Of a DNA stretch of 28,144 nucleotides, positions 6,605 to 14,789 are shown in pieces. A model generated the notes under the pieces. It ran no database searches. It had not been told where the DNA came from and saw only the letters and a list, made by a program, of their open reading frames with translations. Made by a program: the position numbers and the translations under genes. The first letter of the stretch is position 1, and each line of letters opens with the position of its first letter. Source of the DNA: an uncultured Collinsella sp. (GTDB taxonomy: Bacteria > Actinomycetota > Coriobacteriia > Coriobacteriales > Coriobacteriaceae); contig CABUZK010000021.1 in the NCBI GenBank assembly GCA_902496115.1, positions 1 through 28,144 on the forward strand. The letters run 5' to 3'.

Positions 6605-7675
6605 CTATCGACAAACCAAATGGATCTTACTCGCATCGAAGTGCATACGCAGGGTCTCGCCTGCTTGCGGTAGTCCATCCGCTGGTACGCCCACCTTGTT
6701 GACCTTCCACTGCAGACGCGTTGGCGCATCGACGCGCGGCGCGTCCAGCAGCACCAGGCGCTCAAAACGCGAGTCGCTCACGCGCGCCACGTGCAGGTCG
6801 TAGCTGTTGCGACCCCGCTCAGCGCGATTGTCAACATGGAAGTAGCTGGCGCGAATGCCCAGGTACGCCACATTATCGGGAACCTCGCGACCCACGTTAA
6901 AGGTCATGCCCCAGTCGAGGGCTTCAACTTCTTCTTCGCCGATCTTGCGCGCCCGGCTTGTGTTCTTGCAGCCCGTCAGGCGCAGCGCCGCCAGCGTCTG
7001 CGGACGGCGGACCACATCCTCGATGGAGCCGATCTCCTCAACATGCCCGTTGTGCATCACGCAGATGCGCTCGCACAGACGGCACGCCTCGTCGATATCG
7101 TGACTCACGTAGAGCACGGTGCGGTTGCATACATCGAACAGGTCGAGCATGTTCTGTTCGAGCGCGCTCTTGAGATACGCATCGAGCGCGCTCATGGGCT
7201 CGTCGAACATAAAGATGCCGGGATGCGCCGCCACCATGCGAGCGAGTGCCACGCGCTGCTGCTGGCCGCCCGAGAGGCGCGCGGGGTACCGATCGGCGAA
7301 ATCGGCCAGGCCAAAGATGCCCAGGTAGCGCTCGGCAAGATTTTTACGCGCCGCGGCGTCGCCCGCATCCTTTACGCCGGCGCACACGTTATCGGCCACC
7401 GTCATGTTGGGAAACAGCTGATAGTTTTGGAACAATAGGGCGCATTTTCGCTCCTGGGGCGACAGGTTGATGCCCGCCCCCGAGTCAAAAAAGGTCACGC
7501 CGTTGACGACGATCTTGCCCTCGTCGGGCGTCTCCACACCGGCAATGCAGCGCAGTGTGCAGCTCTTGCCACAACCCGAGGCGCCCAGCAGCGCCACGCG
7601 CTCCTCGCCAGCCTCGAGCTGAATGTCGAGAGTAAAGCCGGGATAGCGCTTTTTGATATCCAGAACGAGCGACAT
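6605..7675 (-). CDS. modC: Molybdate ABC transporter, ATP-binding protein
   Basis: Cytoplasmic ATPase that powers molybdate uptake. Of 356 residues, the first 230 are a standard ABC domain: Walker A GASGCGKS (31-38), Q-loop region at FQNYQLFP, signature LSGGQQQR (134-141), Walker B IFMFDEP (154-160) and the H-loop His192 in SHDIDE. The remaining 120 residues form a C-terminal extension where ModC proteins usually carry a molybdate-binding regulatory domain. Here the sequence is divergent and I do not recognise a clear MOBE domain. It starts 3 bases after modB with GGGAGG upstream. As last gene of modABC it is followed by a terminator. Tungstate or sulfate cannot be excluded on sequence, but the moeA/mog neighbours favour molybdate. 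Confidence 0.93.
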   Translation of the reverse strand: MSLVLDIKKRYPGFTLDIQLEAGEERVALLGASGCGKSCTLRCIAGVETPDEGKIVVNGVTFFDSGAGINLSPQERKCALLFQNYQLFPNMTVADNVCAGVKDAGDAAARKNLAERYLGIFGLADFADRYPARLSGGQQQRVALARMVAAHPGIFMFDEPMSALDAYLKSALEQNMLDLFDVCNRTVLYVSHDIDEACRLCERICVMHNGHVEEIGSIEDVVRRPQTLAALRLTGCKNTSRARKIGEEEVEALDWGMTFNVGREVPDNVAYLGIRASYFHVDNRAERGRNSYDLHVARVSDSRFERLVLLDAPRVDAPTRLQWKVNKVGVPADGLPQAGETLRMHFDASKIHLVCR

Positions 7676-7678
7676 GGC

Positions 7679-9121
7679 TTATCGACCTCCCTTTGCGACC
7701 GTGTCATCGCGCATAAGTTCGGCCAGCGCCTCGCGATCGATACGCAAGGCATCGCCGCCCGCCGGGTCGAGCGAATCGCCCTGTCCGGCGAGATCTTCGG
7801 CCTGTTTGCGCTTCGCACGGGAGAGACCACGCTCGCGATACTTTTGCGAATGCGCGGTGTACATGTTGATGAACAGGATGACTAAGAAACTGAACACGAT
7901 TACGACGATGACCCAAAAGAGTGCCACCGACGTGTTGCCGCCCATCCACTCAAAGTAGATGGCGATGGGGATGGTCTGGGTAATGCCGGCGTAGTTGCCC
8001 GCAAAGAACAGGGTGCAGCCAAACTCGCCCATCGCGCGGGCAAAGGCGAGCACCGTGCCGGCGGCGATGGAGGGCCAGCCGAGCGGCATCATAAGCTTGG
8101 TAAAGATGCGACGCTCGGACCAGCCCAGCGTGCGCGCCGCATCGAGCATCTGCGTGTCGAGGCTCTCGAAGGCTCCGAGCGCCGTACGATAGACGAGCGG
8201 GAACGACACGACGACGGCAGAGATCACCGCCGCGGGCCAGGTAAAGACGATCGAGATGCCGTGCGCGATGAGCCACTGGCCCACCCCGGTCGAGCGGCCA
8301 AACAGCATGAGGAGCAGAAAGCCGCAGACCGTGGGCGGCAGCACCATAGGAACCGTAAAGACCGAATCGAGCAGGCCCTTGATGCGACTCGAGGTACCCA
8401 TAGTCTTCCACGCGGCGAACAGGCCCAGCGCAAAGGAGATCAGCAGGGCAAGGCCACTCGTTTTTATGGACACCCAAAACGGGCGATAGTCGATGTCGCC
8501 CAAAAAGGAAGCCAGAGAGGTCAAGGGCCCCTGCTCATCCCGCATCACGACAGACGATGCTTCTACCATTTGAGCGCTATCAAGCCAACGCGCGCCGCCC
8601 TTGGCATCACCCGAGGCTGATGCAATCACCACATAGCGGTCCCCATCCGCACCACGCTCGTCAAAGCCATAGGTATACCCGCCGGTCTCAAACGTTGTTT
8701 CCGCCGTGACATACCAAGGAAGATTCACGTCCCCTAGCTGCGCACCTCCCATACAGTTTGCGCTGTCGAGCTTACAGACGAGGGCCTTGAGACCCGATAC
8801 GCACTCGTTATCCTGCGGATCCAATCCATACTTCTCGACCGCCTTGGGCGATATCCACACCACAACGCGATCGGCAGCGGGCGCCACCACAAGGTCCACG
8901 TCCTCGTCAACGGGAAACCGGTAGCCCTCAGGCTGGCCCTCCATGGCACGAGCGGTCCCCTTGGCCAACCGCTCAAAACCCTCGATCCCATAGGAAAGCC
9001 CATGAGCGGTCGCAGCAACCTGAGCCCCGTCCTCAGCGTCCCCAGCAAACGCAAATCCCGGCACCCAGCAAAGCGCGAAGGTCAAAGCACAGGCGACAAG
9101 CACGCGGAATCTATTAAGCAC
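7679..9121 (-). CDS. modB: Molybdate ABC permease with a large N-terminal extracytoplasmic domain
   Basis: Protein of 480 residues, about twice the usual ModB length. Residues 1-26 look like a signal peptide or anchor (positive start, hydrophobic stretch, AFA then GD). Residues 27-210 are a soluble domain of unknown type with cysteines at 107, 116 and 123 (cysteine 106-125 cluster) and repeated WI/WY beta-like segments. From about 215 to 425 comes the ModB core with five or six membrane segments, including the EAA-type loop LDAARTLGWSERRIF (326-340) before the MMPLGWPSI turn. A charged cytoplasmic tail of 55 residues ends the protein. I chose the GTG at 9121 because GGAG lies 6 bases upstream and a signal peptide follows directly. 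A GTG at 9190 overlapping the modA stop is possible. The extra domain may assist ligand capture or sensing (inference). Confidence 0.9.
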   Translation of the reverse strand: MLNRFRVLVACALTFALCWVPGFAFAGDAEDGAQVAATAHGLSYGIEGFERLAKGTARAMEGQPEGYRFPVDEDVDLVVAPAADRVVVWISPKAVEKYGLDPQDNECVSGLKALVCKLDSANCMGGAQLGDVNLPWYVTAETTFETGGYTYGFDERGADGDRYVVIASASGDAKGGARWLDSAQMVEASSVVMRDEQGPLTSLASFLGDIDYRPFWVSIKTSGLALLISFALGLFAAWKTMGTSSRIKGLLDSVFTVPMVLPPTVCGFLLLMLFGRSTGVGQWLIAHGISIVFTWPAAVISAVVVSFPLVYRTALGAFESLDTQMLDAARTLGWSERRIFTKLMMPLGWPSIAAGTVLAFARAMGEFGCTLFFAGNYAGITQTIPIAIYFEWMGGNTSVALFWVIVVIVFSFLVILFINMYTAHSQKYRERGLSRAKRKQAEDLAGQGDSLDPAGGDALRIDREALAELMRDDTVAKGGR

Positions 9122-9189
9122 GAAAAGCTCCAAGAGAATACAAGGACGGAGTGAAACACAAAACGATGGAATTATCGCGCCAAGCCGCA

Positions 9190-10065
9190 CTACGCGGAAA
9201 GCTCAAAGCCGTACTTAGCCCAAATCTTCTGAGCCTTCTTGTTGGTCAGACAGAAGTCGATAAACGACTTGGCCTCGTCGGCGTGCTCGGAGCTCTCGGC
9301 GACAGCGCCCGGATACACGATGGGCTTGTGCGAATCCTCGGGGCACACGAAGGCCTCCTCGATGCCGTCGTAGCGGAAGATATCGGAGCTGTAGACAAAA
9401 CCTGCCACGCAGTCGTCTGTGGACACATAGGCGGCGGCGGTACCAACTTTGTCGGCCAGCGCGACCTTTTCGGCGATCTCGGGAGCATACTCGCCGTCGT
9501 CGCCCTCGGTGCCGGTGTAGAGGCCCACGGTGGCCAGGGCCTGGTTGGCGTACTTGCCGGCGGGAACGGTCTTGGCGTCGCCGATGGCGATCTTGCCGTC
9601 CAGATTCGCGACGTCGGCGATGGCCTCGACCTTGGTGTCAGAGCCCTCGGCGCGAATGATCACGAGGTCGTTAACGAACATATCCTCACGGGTGTCGGCG
9701 TCGACGAGCTCGGCGGCCTCGGCGTCGTCCATGGTGCCCTTGGAGGCCGTGATGAGCACGTCGACGGCGGCACCGGCACGCATCTGTTCGACGAGGTCGC
9801 CGGACGCCTTAAACTGCGTGTCGGCAAAGGTGGTGCCGGTCTGGTCGGTGTAGAGCTTCTGGACCTCGGGCAGAGCCTTCTCGAGCGAGTTGGCAGCAAA
9901 GACCTGCAGCTCGACGGTTTCCTTCTTGGAAGATGCCTTAGCAGAACCGGCATCGGATCCGGCCGGCTCGGACGTCTTGCTGCCCGAGCAGCCGGCAAGA
10001 CCAAGGCCGGCAGCGGCGACAGCAGAAAGCGAGACGAATCCGCGGCATGAAACCATATCGAACAT
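9190..10065 (-). CDS. modA: Molybdate ABC transporter substrate-binding lipoprotein
   Basis: Periplasmic-type binding protein tethered outside the membrane by lipid. The N terminus has a signal peptide and lipobox LAGC with the lipidated Cys26, then a Ser/Ala/Lys-rich linker to about residue 50. The mature part begins VELQVFAANSLEKALPEVQ, the typical first strand of ModA. It continues with TQFKASGDLVEQMRAGAAVDVLITA, VPAGKYANQAL and a C-terminal IWAKYGFELSA. Length (291 residues) suits the family. The start chosen is MFDMVSCRG at 10065, with AAAGGG 6 bases upstream. A TTG two codons earlier sits too close to that site. First gene of modABC, with its own promoter region and a terminator isolating it from the upstream moeA-mog pair. 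Confidence 0.93.
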   Translation of the reverse strand: MFDMVSCRGFVSLSAVAAAGLGLAGCSGSKTSEPAGSDAGSAKASSKKETVELQVFAANSLEKALPEVQKLYTDQTGTTFADTQFKASGDLVEQMRAGAAVDVLITASKGTMDDAEAAELVDADTREDMFVNDLVIIRAEGSDTKVEAIADVANLDGKIAIGDAKTVPAGKYANQALATVGLYTGTEGDDGEYAPEIAEKVALADKVGTAAAYVSTDDCVAGFVYSSDIFRYDGIEEAFVCPEDSHKPIVYPGAVAESSEHADEAKSFIDFCLTNKKAQKIWAKYGFELSA

Positions 10066-10125
10066 ATTCAACCCTTTCGAAGGCTACGCCCAGGCACCTC
10101 GCCGCAGGCTTTATTCTGTTACTAG

Positions 10126-10154
10126 ATTATACTTCCGTGCGAATAATATCAGTG
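10126..10154 (-). promoter_or_regulatory. Promoter of modABC with overlapping inverted repeat
   Basis: A perfect TATAAT (minus, 10131-10126) lies about 60 bases before modA. The matching -35 place, at 17 bases, reads CACTGA, a poor match. An inverted pair TATCAG (10147-10152) / CTGATA (10170-10175) overlaps and extends upstream of that -35, a good place for a regulator such as a molybdate sensor. No ModE gene is in the window. Confidence 0.5.
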
Positions 10155-10222
10155 ATAGAGATTTCTCGTCTGATAATTTTCTTTCGCTGAAAGTCTCAGG
10201 ACGTTCCGCGCTGTCGCTGCAT

Positions 10223-10257
10223 AAAAAAGGCGGAGCGACTCGCAAGGTCACTCCGCC
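10223..10257 (-). terminator. Rho-independent terminator after moeA-mog
   Basis: On the minus strand GGCGGAG (10257-10251) pairs with CTCCGCC (10235-10229), with a partly paired GAC/GTC interior, followed by six T residues. It separates the moeA-mog unit from the modA promoter. Confidence 0.9.
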
Positions 10258-10270
10258 GCAGGTAGCGCAC

Positions 10271-10750
10271 TTATTTGGCGTGCCCGCCGCCTGCCGTCAT
10301 TTGGGCCGCATGCTCCAGCTGATCGCTCACGGCCTCCCAGCTTTCGCGGGCCGCTTTCGTGGATCCCGGAAAGTTGATGACAAGCGTATGCCCACGCTGC
10401 ATGCACACGGCGCGCGAGAGCATGGCGCGGCGCGTCTTGGTCATCGAGTACGCACGAATTGCCTCGGCAATACCCGGCACATCGCGGTCGCAGACGGCAC
10501 GCGTCGCTTCGGGTGTCACATCATGCATCGAAAGCCCTGTGCCACCGCAGGTGAGCACGACATTGGCGTGGCACTCATCGGCGGCTTCCACAATGGCATC
10601 ACCGATCTCGCTGACGTCATCGCGCACGACCACATGTGAGGCGACCGTCCAGCCCTGTGCCTCGATAAGCTCCTCGAGCGCGGCTCCAGCCTCGTCCTGG
10701 GCAAGGTCGCGCGTGTCCGAACACGTCACAATCGAAATCTTCAGCTCCAT
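10271..10750 (-). CDS. MoaB/Mog-family molybdopterin adenylyltransferase
   Basis: Protein of 159 residues of the MoCF-fold family that binds molybdopterin and adenylates it before metal insertion. The signature TCGGTGLSMHDVTPEAT spans about 67-83, after an N-terminal MELKISIVTCSDTRDLAQDEAG where the family starts with a similar ITVSD-type strand. Start ATG at 10750 has AGGAGG 8 bases upstream. The frame upstream to 10843 lies inside moeA and is ignored. It lies 10 bases after moeA, so both steps of cofactor completion are co-transcribed. MoaB and Mog are hard to tell apart without alignment. In a genome with no separate Mog this protein would be the adenylyltransferase. Confidence 0.9.
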   Translation of the reverse strand: MELKISIVTCSDTRDLAQDEAGAALEELIEAQGWTVASHVVVRDDVSEIGDAIVEAADECHANVVLTCGGTGLSMHDVTPEATRAVCDRDVPGIAEAIRAYSMTKTRRAMLSRAVCMQRGHTLVINFPGSTKAARESWEAVSDQLEHAAQMTAGGGHAK

Positions 10751-10760
10751 AGCATTCCTC

Positions 10761-12023
10761 CTACAACACGGCGCCCTCAGGTAGGTCGACACGCACAACG
10801 TCCACGGCATCGCCCGCCTTGAGCTCGCACGGTCCTTCGTCAATACGCAGCAGGCAGTTGGCCCGCTGCATCGTGCCGAGCAGCGCCGAATTCTGCGTCT
10901 TGGCCTCGGTCACCAACAGTTCACCGGTCTCGGGGTCGCGCAAAACCGTGGCGCGATCGAAGAAGCGTCGGTCCTGGCGCTTCTTCACGCCGTGCGTCAA
11001 TATCGCCTGCTGTACGGGACGTGTGCCCTCGGCAAAGCCGCGCATCTTGCGGATCGCCGGGCGGGCGAGCATCTCAAAGCCCACATACGCCGCCGCCGGA
11101 TTGCCCGAAAGCCCCAAATACGGCTTACCCCCGAGCAAGCCAAACGTGATGGCCTTGCCCGGACGCATCGAGATGCGGTCAAACAGCACCTCGCCCTCGC
11201 GCCGGACGAGCGCCGTCACGTAGTCGTAATCGCCCGCCGAGGCGCCACCGCTCGTAATGACAAAATCGCACTCCTGCACGGCGCGATGCACCAGCTCGGC
11301 AATCGCCTGCTCATCGTCGGGCGCGATGCCGTAGAACACGGGCTCGGCGCCGGCATCGAGCGCCTCGGCCATCAACGCCGACGAGTTGGAGTCGCGAATC
11401 TGCCCGCGCGCCGGCAGCTCACCCGGCGCGACCAGCTCCGTGCCAAGCGAGATAATACCCACGCGCGGAGCGGCATGGACCTTCACGCTCGCATACCCGG
11501 CGCTTGCCAGCAGGCCGGCGCCGGCCGGAGCCACAACCTCGCCGGTGCGCATCACGACGTCGCCGGCATGGGCCTCCTCGGCGGCAGAGCGAACGTTCTC
11601 CCCTACCTTGGCAGGCGCCGAGAAGCGAACGTGCGAGCCCTCGTTGCCGTCACCGTCGAGCACGTCAACGATCTCGTACTTCACCACGGCGTCAGCACCT
11701 TCGGGAACCGGCGCACCCGTCATGATGCGGACCGTCTCGCCCGCGCCGACCACGCCCTCAAACACATGGCCCGCCGCCTCGTGCCCTACGACGGAAAGCG
11801 TCATCGGAGTGTCACCGGTGGCCGCCGCAAGATCGGCCGAGCGCACGGCATATCCGTCCATAGCACTGTTGGCAAACGACGAGATGTCGATATCGGCCAC
11901 GGCGTCCTCGGCCAAGGGAAGACCGGCGGCCTGCCACACGGGAATCTCGACGAGATCGGTCGGAGCAACGTGCGACAGAACAATCGACTGCGCGTCCACC
12001 AGCGGAATGAGTTTCTCTGCCAT
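10761..12023 (-). CDS. moeA: Molybdopterin molybdenumtransferase
   Basis: Inserts molybdate into adenylated molybdopterin to give active molybdenum cofactor in the cytoplasm. The 420 residues show the MoeA layout. An N-terminal part contains FANSAMDGYAVRSADL, a conserved SAMDGYA motif. A beta-rich region with GETVRIMTGAPVPEGADAVV follows. The MoCF domain has GIISLGTELV, GQIRDSNSSAL, TSGGASAGDYDYV and LSGNPAAAYVGFE. The C-terminal domain is RRFFDRAT to the end. I chose the ATG at 12023 with AGAGG 5 bases upstream over a GTG two codons earlier. First gene of the moeA-mog unit. It diverges from the CLC gene across a 210-base gap. Confidence 0.95.
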   Translation of the reverse strand: MAEKLIPLVDAQSIVLSHVAPTDLVEIPVWQAAGLPLAEDAVADIDISSFANSAMDGYAVRSADLAAATGDTPMTLSVVGHEAAGHVFEGVVGAGETVRIMTGAPVPEGADAVVKYEIVDVLDGDGNEGSHVRFSAPAKVGENVRSAAEEAHAGDVVMRTGEVVAPAGAGLLASAGYASVKVHAAPRVGIISLGTELVAPGELPARGQIRDSNSSALMAEALDAGAEPVFYGIAPDDEQAIAELVHRAVQECDFVITSGGASAGDYDYVTALVRREGEVLFDRISMRPGKAITFGLLGGKPYLGLSGNPAAAYVGFEMLARPAIRKMRGFAEGTRPVQQAILTHGVKKRQDRRFFDRATVLRDPETGELLVTEAKTQNSALLGTMQRANCLLRIDEGPCELKAGDAVDVVRVDLPEGAVL

Positions 12024-12041
12024 ATGCACCTCTTAATGCCA

Positions 12042-12086
12042 CGGCGCACAACAGGGGCGCCGATTCTTTATGCTTGTCTCAGTATA
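12042..12086 (-). promoter_or_regulatory. moeA promoter -10 and leader hairpin
   Basis: TATACT on the minus strand at 12086-12081 is a plausible -10 with a weak -35. Its leader contains CGGCGC (12042-12047) / GCGCCG (12057-12062), a 6-bp hairpin with a 9-base loop. I do not see a Moco riboswitch here: the leader is only about 55 bases. Confidence 0.4.
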
Positions 12087-12198
12087 ATCCCACAACGCGC
12101 GACCGCGACTTGGTCTGTACCCGCAAATACACCTGTCGGTTGCAGGCCGCGAAACAGAATGGATACCAACCCACCGGCTCATCGCGTTTACCGCGTTT

Positions 12199-12204
12199 TA
12201 TAAT
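12199..12204 (+). promoter_or_regulatory. -10 element for the CLC gene
   Basis: A perfect TATAAT 30 bases before the ATG. The -35 place is not recognisable. The resulting leader, about 23 bases, leaves no room for a fluoride riboswitch. Confidence 0.5.
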
Positions 12205-12233
12205 GCTTGCGTTGCAACCTAAAAGAGGAACGT

Positions 12234-13655
12234 ATGGCTCATAACGACAAACCCGAAAGCGCAAACGAGGCTCAGGATCATTCCCAGCCGCTCGACGACG
12301 GCGGCTTTTTCTCCCTGAACGACGTCATCATGGCAGGCAGGCATCAGCTCACCCGCTCCGAGCAGCTCTTGGCTGCCGACACGCGCCGCAACGCCCGCAA
12401 CCTACTCGCGAGCGCCAAGCTGCTCGTACTCGTCGTCATCGTCTCGCTCGCCATGGGCGTTGCCGCTTGGGCGTTTTTGGCCTCGTTGAATATCGCCACC
12501 GACTATCGCGAACACCATGCGTGGATTTACGCACTGCTTCCCGTTGTGGGCGTTGCCACCGCATGGGTGTACAAAAACCACGGTCTTGCCGCCAAACGCG
12601 GTAACAACCTGGTCATCGACTCCGCTCTGGGCACACGCCTCATCCATATGCGCATGGCCGTCCTCACCTTCGTCTGCTCCACGCTCACGCACCTAACGGG
12701 CGGATCGGCCGGTCGCGAGGGAGCCGCGGTTCAGATTGGCGGCACCATCGCCAGCAACATCTCGAGCCTCGCCCACCTCAAAAAGCATGATCACCACGAC
12801 CTCATGCTCGCCGGCATCTCGTCGGCCTTTGGCGCCGTATTCGGCTCGCCCCTTGCCGGAGCTTTCTTTGGCATGGAGATGTGCTTTATCGGCAAGATCG
12901 ACTACACCGCGGGCATCTACTGCTTAGTCGCCTCGTTTACCGGCTACTTTACGTCGCTTACCCTGGGTACCGAGTACGAAGCGAATGTCATCGTCAGCGT
13001 TCCCGCCATGACGCCCAAGACAGTCGTCATCGTTGTTATCAGCGCCATCATCTTCGGTCTGACGGCACGCCTCTTTGCCTGGTCGGTTCGAACCGTCAAG
13101 AGCCTGTACGGTCGCTTTATCACCAATTACCTCGTTCGCGCACTTATAGGCGCACTCGTGGTTTTGGCCGCCTATGCCCTCCTCGACGCCTGGGACTACG
13201 CCGGCCTTTCCACGTGGCTTTCCGGCGCTGGATTTGCCGGCAACACCACCCTGGCGGACGCAGCCATCAAGTTGGTCGTCACAGCGCTCACCCTGGGCGC
13301 CGGCTTCCAAGGCGGCGAGGTCACGCCCCTGTTTGGTATCGGTGCGGCGCTCGGCGGCTGGATAGGTTGCCTCGTCGGAATCGATCCCAGCTTTCTGGCA
13401 GCACTGGGCATGCTCGGCGTGTTCTGCGCCGGCCTTAACGTGCCCATCACCACCTGCATGATGGCCATCGACCTGTTCCACGGCACGGCCGCCGGGTTCT
13501 TTGTCATCGTGGCCTTTATCAGCTACCTAACCGGAGGACACCGCGGCGTGTACCCCGCCCAGCGCATCATCTCACCCAAGCGCCGCTCGCTTATTGTGGA
13601 CGAGGGCGGTACGGTGGCGGATGCTATCGAGCGCCACAACGACCTGATAGAGTAG
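12234..13655 (+). CDS. CLC-family anion channel/antiporter, SycA/CLC-F-like branch
   Basis: Membrane protein of 473 residues with a 55-residue charged cytoplasmic N terminus followed by about ten hydrophobic segments. The family motif GGSAGREGAAVQIGG (156-170) places the gating glutamate at Glu162. The usual GSGIP motif is absent: the equivalent place reads KRGNNLVIDSAL (121-132). This is the pattern I associate with the SycA-like/CLC-F branch, some members of which are fluoride/proton antiporters. GAGFQGGEVTPLFGIGAALG matches the later conserved GGxFxPxL-type motif. Start at MAHNDK with AAGAGGAA upstream. It could move chloride or fluoride, so the ion is uncertain. It stands alone, divergent from moeA and 85 bases before the lipid kinase gene. 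Confidence 0.88.
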   Translation: MAHNDKPESANEAQDHSQPLDDGGFFSLNDVIMAGRHQLTRSEQLLAADTRRNARNLLASAKLLVLVVIVSLAMGVAAWAFLASLNIATDYREHHAWIYALLPVVGVATAWVYKNHGLAAKRGNNLVIDSALGTRLIHMRMAVLTFVCSTLTHLTGGSAGREGAAVQIGGTIASNISSLAHLKKHDHHDLMLAGISSAFGAVFGSPLAGAFFGMEMCFIGKIDYTAGIYCLVASFTGYFTSLTLGTEYEANVIVSVPAMTPKTVVIVVISAIIFGLTARLFAWSVRTVKSLYGRFITNYLVRALIGALVVLAAYALLDAWDYAGLSTWLSGAGFAGNTTLADAAIKLVVTALTLGAGFQGGEVTPLFGIGAALGGWIGCLVGIDPSFLAALGMLGVFCAGLNVPITTCMMAIDLFHGTAAGFFVIVAFISYLTGGHRGVYPAQRIISPKRRSLIVDEGGTVADAIERHNDLIE

Positions 13656-13740
13656 ATGTAATAATCGCCGTGCAGCCACAATCGGGACAACGTAACCCGA
13701 GCGCGACCGCACCGTCACGTCATACGCCGGGAGTCGCCCC

Positions 13741-14703
13741 ATGCACGCAACTGATTTTGGTCGCACGCTCATCATCGCCAACCCAGCCGCCCAGTCAGGT
13801 GCGGCACACGAAGTTGCCGAACGCCTGCAACGCTTTTTGGACATGACTGCACGCACATCCCAGTTTGACCTGGTGCTGACCGAGCGAAATGGACACGCCA
13901 AGGAGCTGGCCGCACAGGCTCAGGGCTATCGCACCGTTATCGCCCTTGGCGGCGACGGCGTGATCCACGAGGTCGTTAACGGGCTTATGACGCAAAAGGA
14001 GGACGCACGCCCCGCTCTTGCCGTCCTGCCCGTGGGCTCCGGCAACGATTTTGCCCAAACGCTCGGCATCGACGATTTCTCCGGCAAGGATTTTGGCGCG
14101 CTGCTCACCTGCGAGCTGCAGCGTCAGGACATCGGGCGCATCCGCTCATGGAACCCCGCAAACGGTATCGGCAAGGCTTCCGTTGAGTACTACGACCAGA
14201 CGCTTTCGGTCGGCGTCGATGCCGCCATCGGCCTGGGCACCACCGAGCTGCGCAAAAAGACCGGCTTGACGGGCGCACCGCTCTACACCCTCTCGGGACT
14301 TGAGCAGTTTGGCTTGCGCTATCGCAACTACCCCATGACAGCCAGCTTTGACGGGGCGCCCGCCGAGCGCGTGAGGGCGATCATCATGGCGATTCAGCTG
14401 GGCCCCACGTATGGCTCGGGCTATCGCATCTGCCCCGATGCCGACCCCTGCGACGGCATGCTCGACGTCTGCTACGCTTGTGGCCCCGTCCCTCGCGCGG
14501 TTGCCCTGCCTATGTTTCTTTCGGCCAAGGACGGCCACCACACCAAGCTGCCACCGGTTCGCATGCGCCCCTGCCGCCATGCTGAGCTCACCTTTGAGGA
14601 GCCCGACTACCCCATCCAGGCCGACGGCGAGCCCGTTGTCGCCTCGCGCATCGAGGTCGACATCCTCGGCGGCGCCCTCCACGTCTGGCACCCCACCCGC
14701 TAG
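13741..14703 (+). CDS. Diacylglycerol kinase family lipid kinase (YegS/BmrU-like)
   Basis: Soluble or peripheral kinase of 320 residues that phosphorylates a lipid alcohol with ATP. The DAGK catalytic domain is clear: IIANPAAQSGAA at the N terminus, nucleotide-binding IALGGDGVIHEVVNG (GGDG at 70-73), LPVGSGNDFAQTLG near 95-110, then the C-terminal beta-rich half ending with DYPIQADGEPV, a hallmark of the family. ATG at 13741 has GGGAG 7 bases upstream. It follows the CLC gene on the same strand and ends just before a 71-base palindrome facing the convergent release-factor-like gene. Likely substrates are diacylglycerol or undecaprenol-type lipids. Which one is not visible. Confidence 0.92.
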   Translation: MHATDFGRTLIIANPAAQSGAAHEVAERLQRFLDMTARTSQFDLVLTERNGHAKELAAQAQGYRTVIALGGDGVIHEVVNGLMTQKEDARPALAVLPVGSGNDFAQTLGIDDFSGKDFGALLTCELQRQDIGRIRSWNPANGIGKASVEYYDQTLSVGVDAAIGLGTTELRKKTGLTGAPLYTLSGLEQFGLRYRNYPMTASFDGAPAERVRAIIMAIQLGPTYGSGYRICPDADPCDGMLDVCYACGPVPRAVALPMFLSAKDGHHTKLPPVRMRPCRHAELTFEEPDYPIQADGEPVVASRIEVDILGGALHVWHPTR

Positions 14704-14710
14704 CCATCCC

Positions 14711-14781
14711 TAAGTTGCGGTGAAATAGGGACTGTTTATGCAGCTAAAGCCGCAAAACAGTCCCTATTTCACCGCAACTTA
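14711..14781. repeat. 27-bp perfect inverted repeat between convergent genes
   Basis: Arms 14711-14737 and 14755-14781 pair perfectly around a 17-base spacer. It fills nearly the whole gap between the lipid kinase (+) and the release-factor-like gene (-) and could stop transcription both ways. The arms are far longer than a terminator needs and the flanking T-runs are short (TTT), which suggests a mobile-derived or REP-like element. The inner part GGGACTGT resembles the GGGACNGTCCC core of the palindromes at 3536 and 15196. Confidence 0.9.
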
Positions 14782-14789
14782 TGAGGAGG

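Noticed and set aside
12063..12233. Fluoride riboswitch before the CLC gene
   Set aside because: No match to the conserved crcB-motif core by eye, and a perfect -10 only 30 bases before the ATG leaves too short a leader.
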